Source: Halobacillus shinanisalinarum
Lineage (GTDB): Bacteria; Bacillota; Bacilli; Bacillales; Halobacillaceae
NCBI RefSeq assembly: GCF_022919835.1
Contig: NZ_CP095074.1
Coordinates: 1,178,001-1,242,000, forward strand
DNA length: 64,000 bases
Reading direction: 5' to 3'
The stretch's first letter is position 1, and every line of letters starts with the position of its first letter. The translations under genes and the position numbers were made by a program. Of this stretch, positions 63,566 to 64,000 are shown piece by piece. Under the pieces are notes generated by a model. That model saw only the letters and a program-made list of their open reading frames with translations. It was not told the DNA's origin and made no database searches.

Positions 63566-63846
63566 CGTCCGGACCCCTTACTAATATTGCTCCCGATGGC
63601 CTCCTCTATTTGAATGAATGATTCAATATTTGACCATGCATCACTCTCTGCTTTTAACAGGACATCCTTGTAATCACGTATTGTTTGAGAGTAGGTGCTT
63701 TCAATCTCTTCTATTTTTTGAATAAAATCGAGTGTTGATTGGTTAAATTCTAGATTTGGTTTCGTGGTATCTAAGTCATTCGTGTTTGATTTAAAATCGT
63801 TAAAGACCGGCTCAGCAACGCTGCGGTTGATCTTTATTTCCGCCAT
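63562..63846 (-). CDS. YwqI-like (DUF5344-type) LXG-associated helical protein
   Basis: Start taken at the second of two ATG codons (63846, MAEIKINRSV), after GGGGTGAT. 94 residues, all helical with the family opening. Overlaps the LXG start in ATGA, so it is translationally coupled to the toxin. Such small partners bind the LXG domain and deliver it to EssC. The YwqH-like gene follows immediately upstream. Confidence 0.8.
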   Translation of the reverse strand: MAEIKINRSVAEPVFNDFKSNTNDLDTTKPNLEFNQSTLDFIQKIEEIESTYSQTIRDYKDVLLKAESDAWSNIESFIQIEEAIGSNISKGSGR

Positions 63847-63858
63847 CATATCACCCCG

Positions 63859-64000
63859 CTATTTAGTTTTTAATTGGTCTATAGTTTCGTTTTTTGACAC
63901 TATGCTAGTTGAAATCCCATTATTAGCATGCTCTAACTGTGTAATTTTCCCTTCGATATCTTCGAGCAAAGCTTCTACCTGTTGTGTAATAATAGTTACA
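63859..64000 (-). CDS. YwqH-like (DUF5082-type) LXG-associated protein, C-terminal end (cut by window edge)
   Basis: The last 46 codons before a TAG at 63859-63861: VEALLEDIEGKITQLE, then SIVSKNETIDQLKTK. Coiled coil with the same layout as the end of the broken YwqH-like gene at 58452 (IETIEGKINLLQQDI). Thirteen bases upstream of the YwqI-like ATG. With YwqI and LXG it forms the usual YwqH-YwqI-LXG order. The start lies beyond the right edge. Confidence 0.72.
   Translation of the reverse strand, partial: VTIITQQVEALLEDIEGKITQLEHANNGISTSIVSKNETIDQLKTK

Overview
The window looks like a chromosomal segment from a low-GC, spore-former-like Bacillaceae bacterium, most probably a moderately halophilic genus close to Halobacillus or Virgibacillus. 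This is inferred from strong AGGAGG-type ribosome sites, frequent TTG and GTG starts, CcpA-type cre sites, a YukBCD-type (ESS) type VII secretion system with YwqH/YwqI/LXG modules, and interspersed repeats of a kind I recall from Bacillaceae. There are no rRNA or tRNA genes, no CRISPR array and no complete insertion sequence.

Layout. (1) 1-13.2 kb is a surface-polysaccharide locus. It has a Gfo/Idh/MocA oxidoreductase (cut by the left edge), a CgeB-like glycosyltransferase, a left-handed beta-helix acetyltransferase, GT4 glycosyltransferases (two are close paralogues), a UDP-GlcNAc 2-epimerase, an NAD-dependent epimerase (frameshifted), a short-chain dehydrogenase, a nucleotide-sugar dehydrogenase, a DegT-type aminotransferase and a GT2 glycosyltransferase. 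Dehydrogenase, oxidoreductase, aminotransferase, acetyltransferase and 2-epimerase are together the five enzyme classes of the UDP-2,3-diacetamido-2,3-dideoxy-mannuronate (WbpA/B/E/D/I) route. (2) 13.5-15.7 kb is a PTS-dependent dihydroxyacetone kinase operon dhaKLM. (3) 15.8-22.9 kb is an amide/ureide-type catabolic operon: a GAF-PucR regulator, an unrecognised permease, an amidohydrolase, an M20 N-carbamoyl-amino-acid-hydrolase-like enzyme, a DUF3100-like membrane protein and a small membrane partner. (4) 22.9-27.9 kb is a chitobiose/cellobiose PTS system (EIIB, EIIA, frameshifted EIIC, GH4 glycosidase) facing a GntR/HutC regulator and a ChbG-type deacetylase. (5) 28-32.1 kb has a YczE-type membrane protein, D-serine dehydratase and catalase. 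(6) 32.6-37.6 kb is a D-galactonate operon (IclR regulator, KDG kinase, KD(P)G aldolase, dehydratase, GntP permease). (7) 37.9-44.5 kb has an asparaginase-II family protein and a four-carbon sugar-acid operon (PdxA2-like dehydrogenase, DUF1537 kinase, KdgT permease) with a PrpR-N regulator. (8) 45-48.1 kb is a TAXI-type TRAP transporter. (9) 48.1-64 kb is a type VII secretion locus (esxA, esaB, essB, essC, esaA, essA) with satellites: an intact and a broken YwqI-like gene, a broken YwqH-like gene, a DUF4176 remnant, a DUF5081-like gene, and a YwqH-YwqI-LXG toxin operon with a probable membrane immunity protein.

Two window-wide patterns stand out. Six genes are each broken by exactly one missing base inside a G or C run of four to seven; restoring one base rejoins all six, so homopolymer undercalling in the assembly is the first suspicion, with phase variation possible for the polysaccharide genes. 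A near-identical terminator-like hairpin (core arm CCACCTCAGGTCATCC) recurs four times between 22.9 and 30.4 kb, with a fifth copy at 32.2 kb that has lost most of one arm. The T7SS locus shows genuine decay: two in-frame stops in one YwqH-like gene and an apparent deletion that joins a YwqI-like gene to a headless DUF4176 gene.
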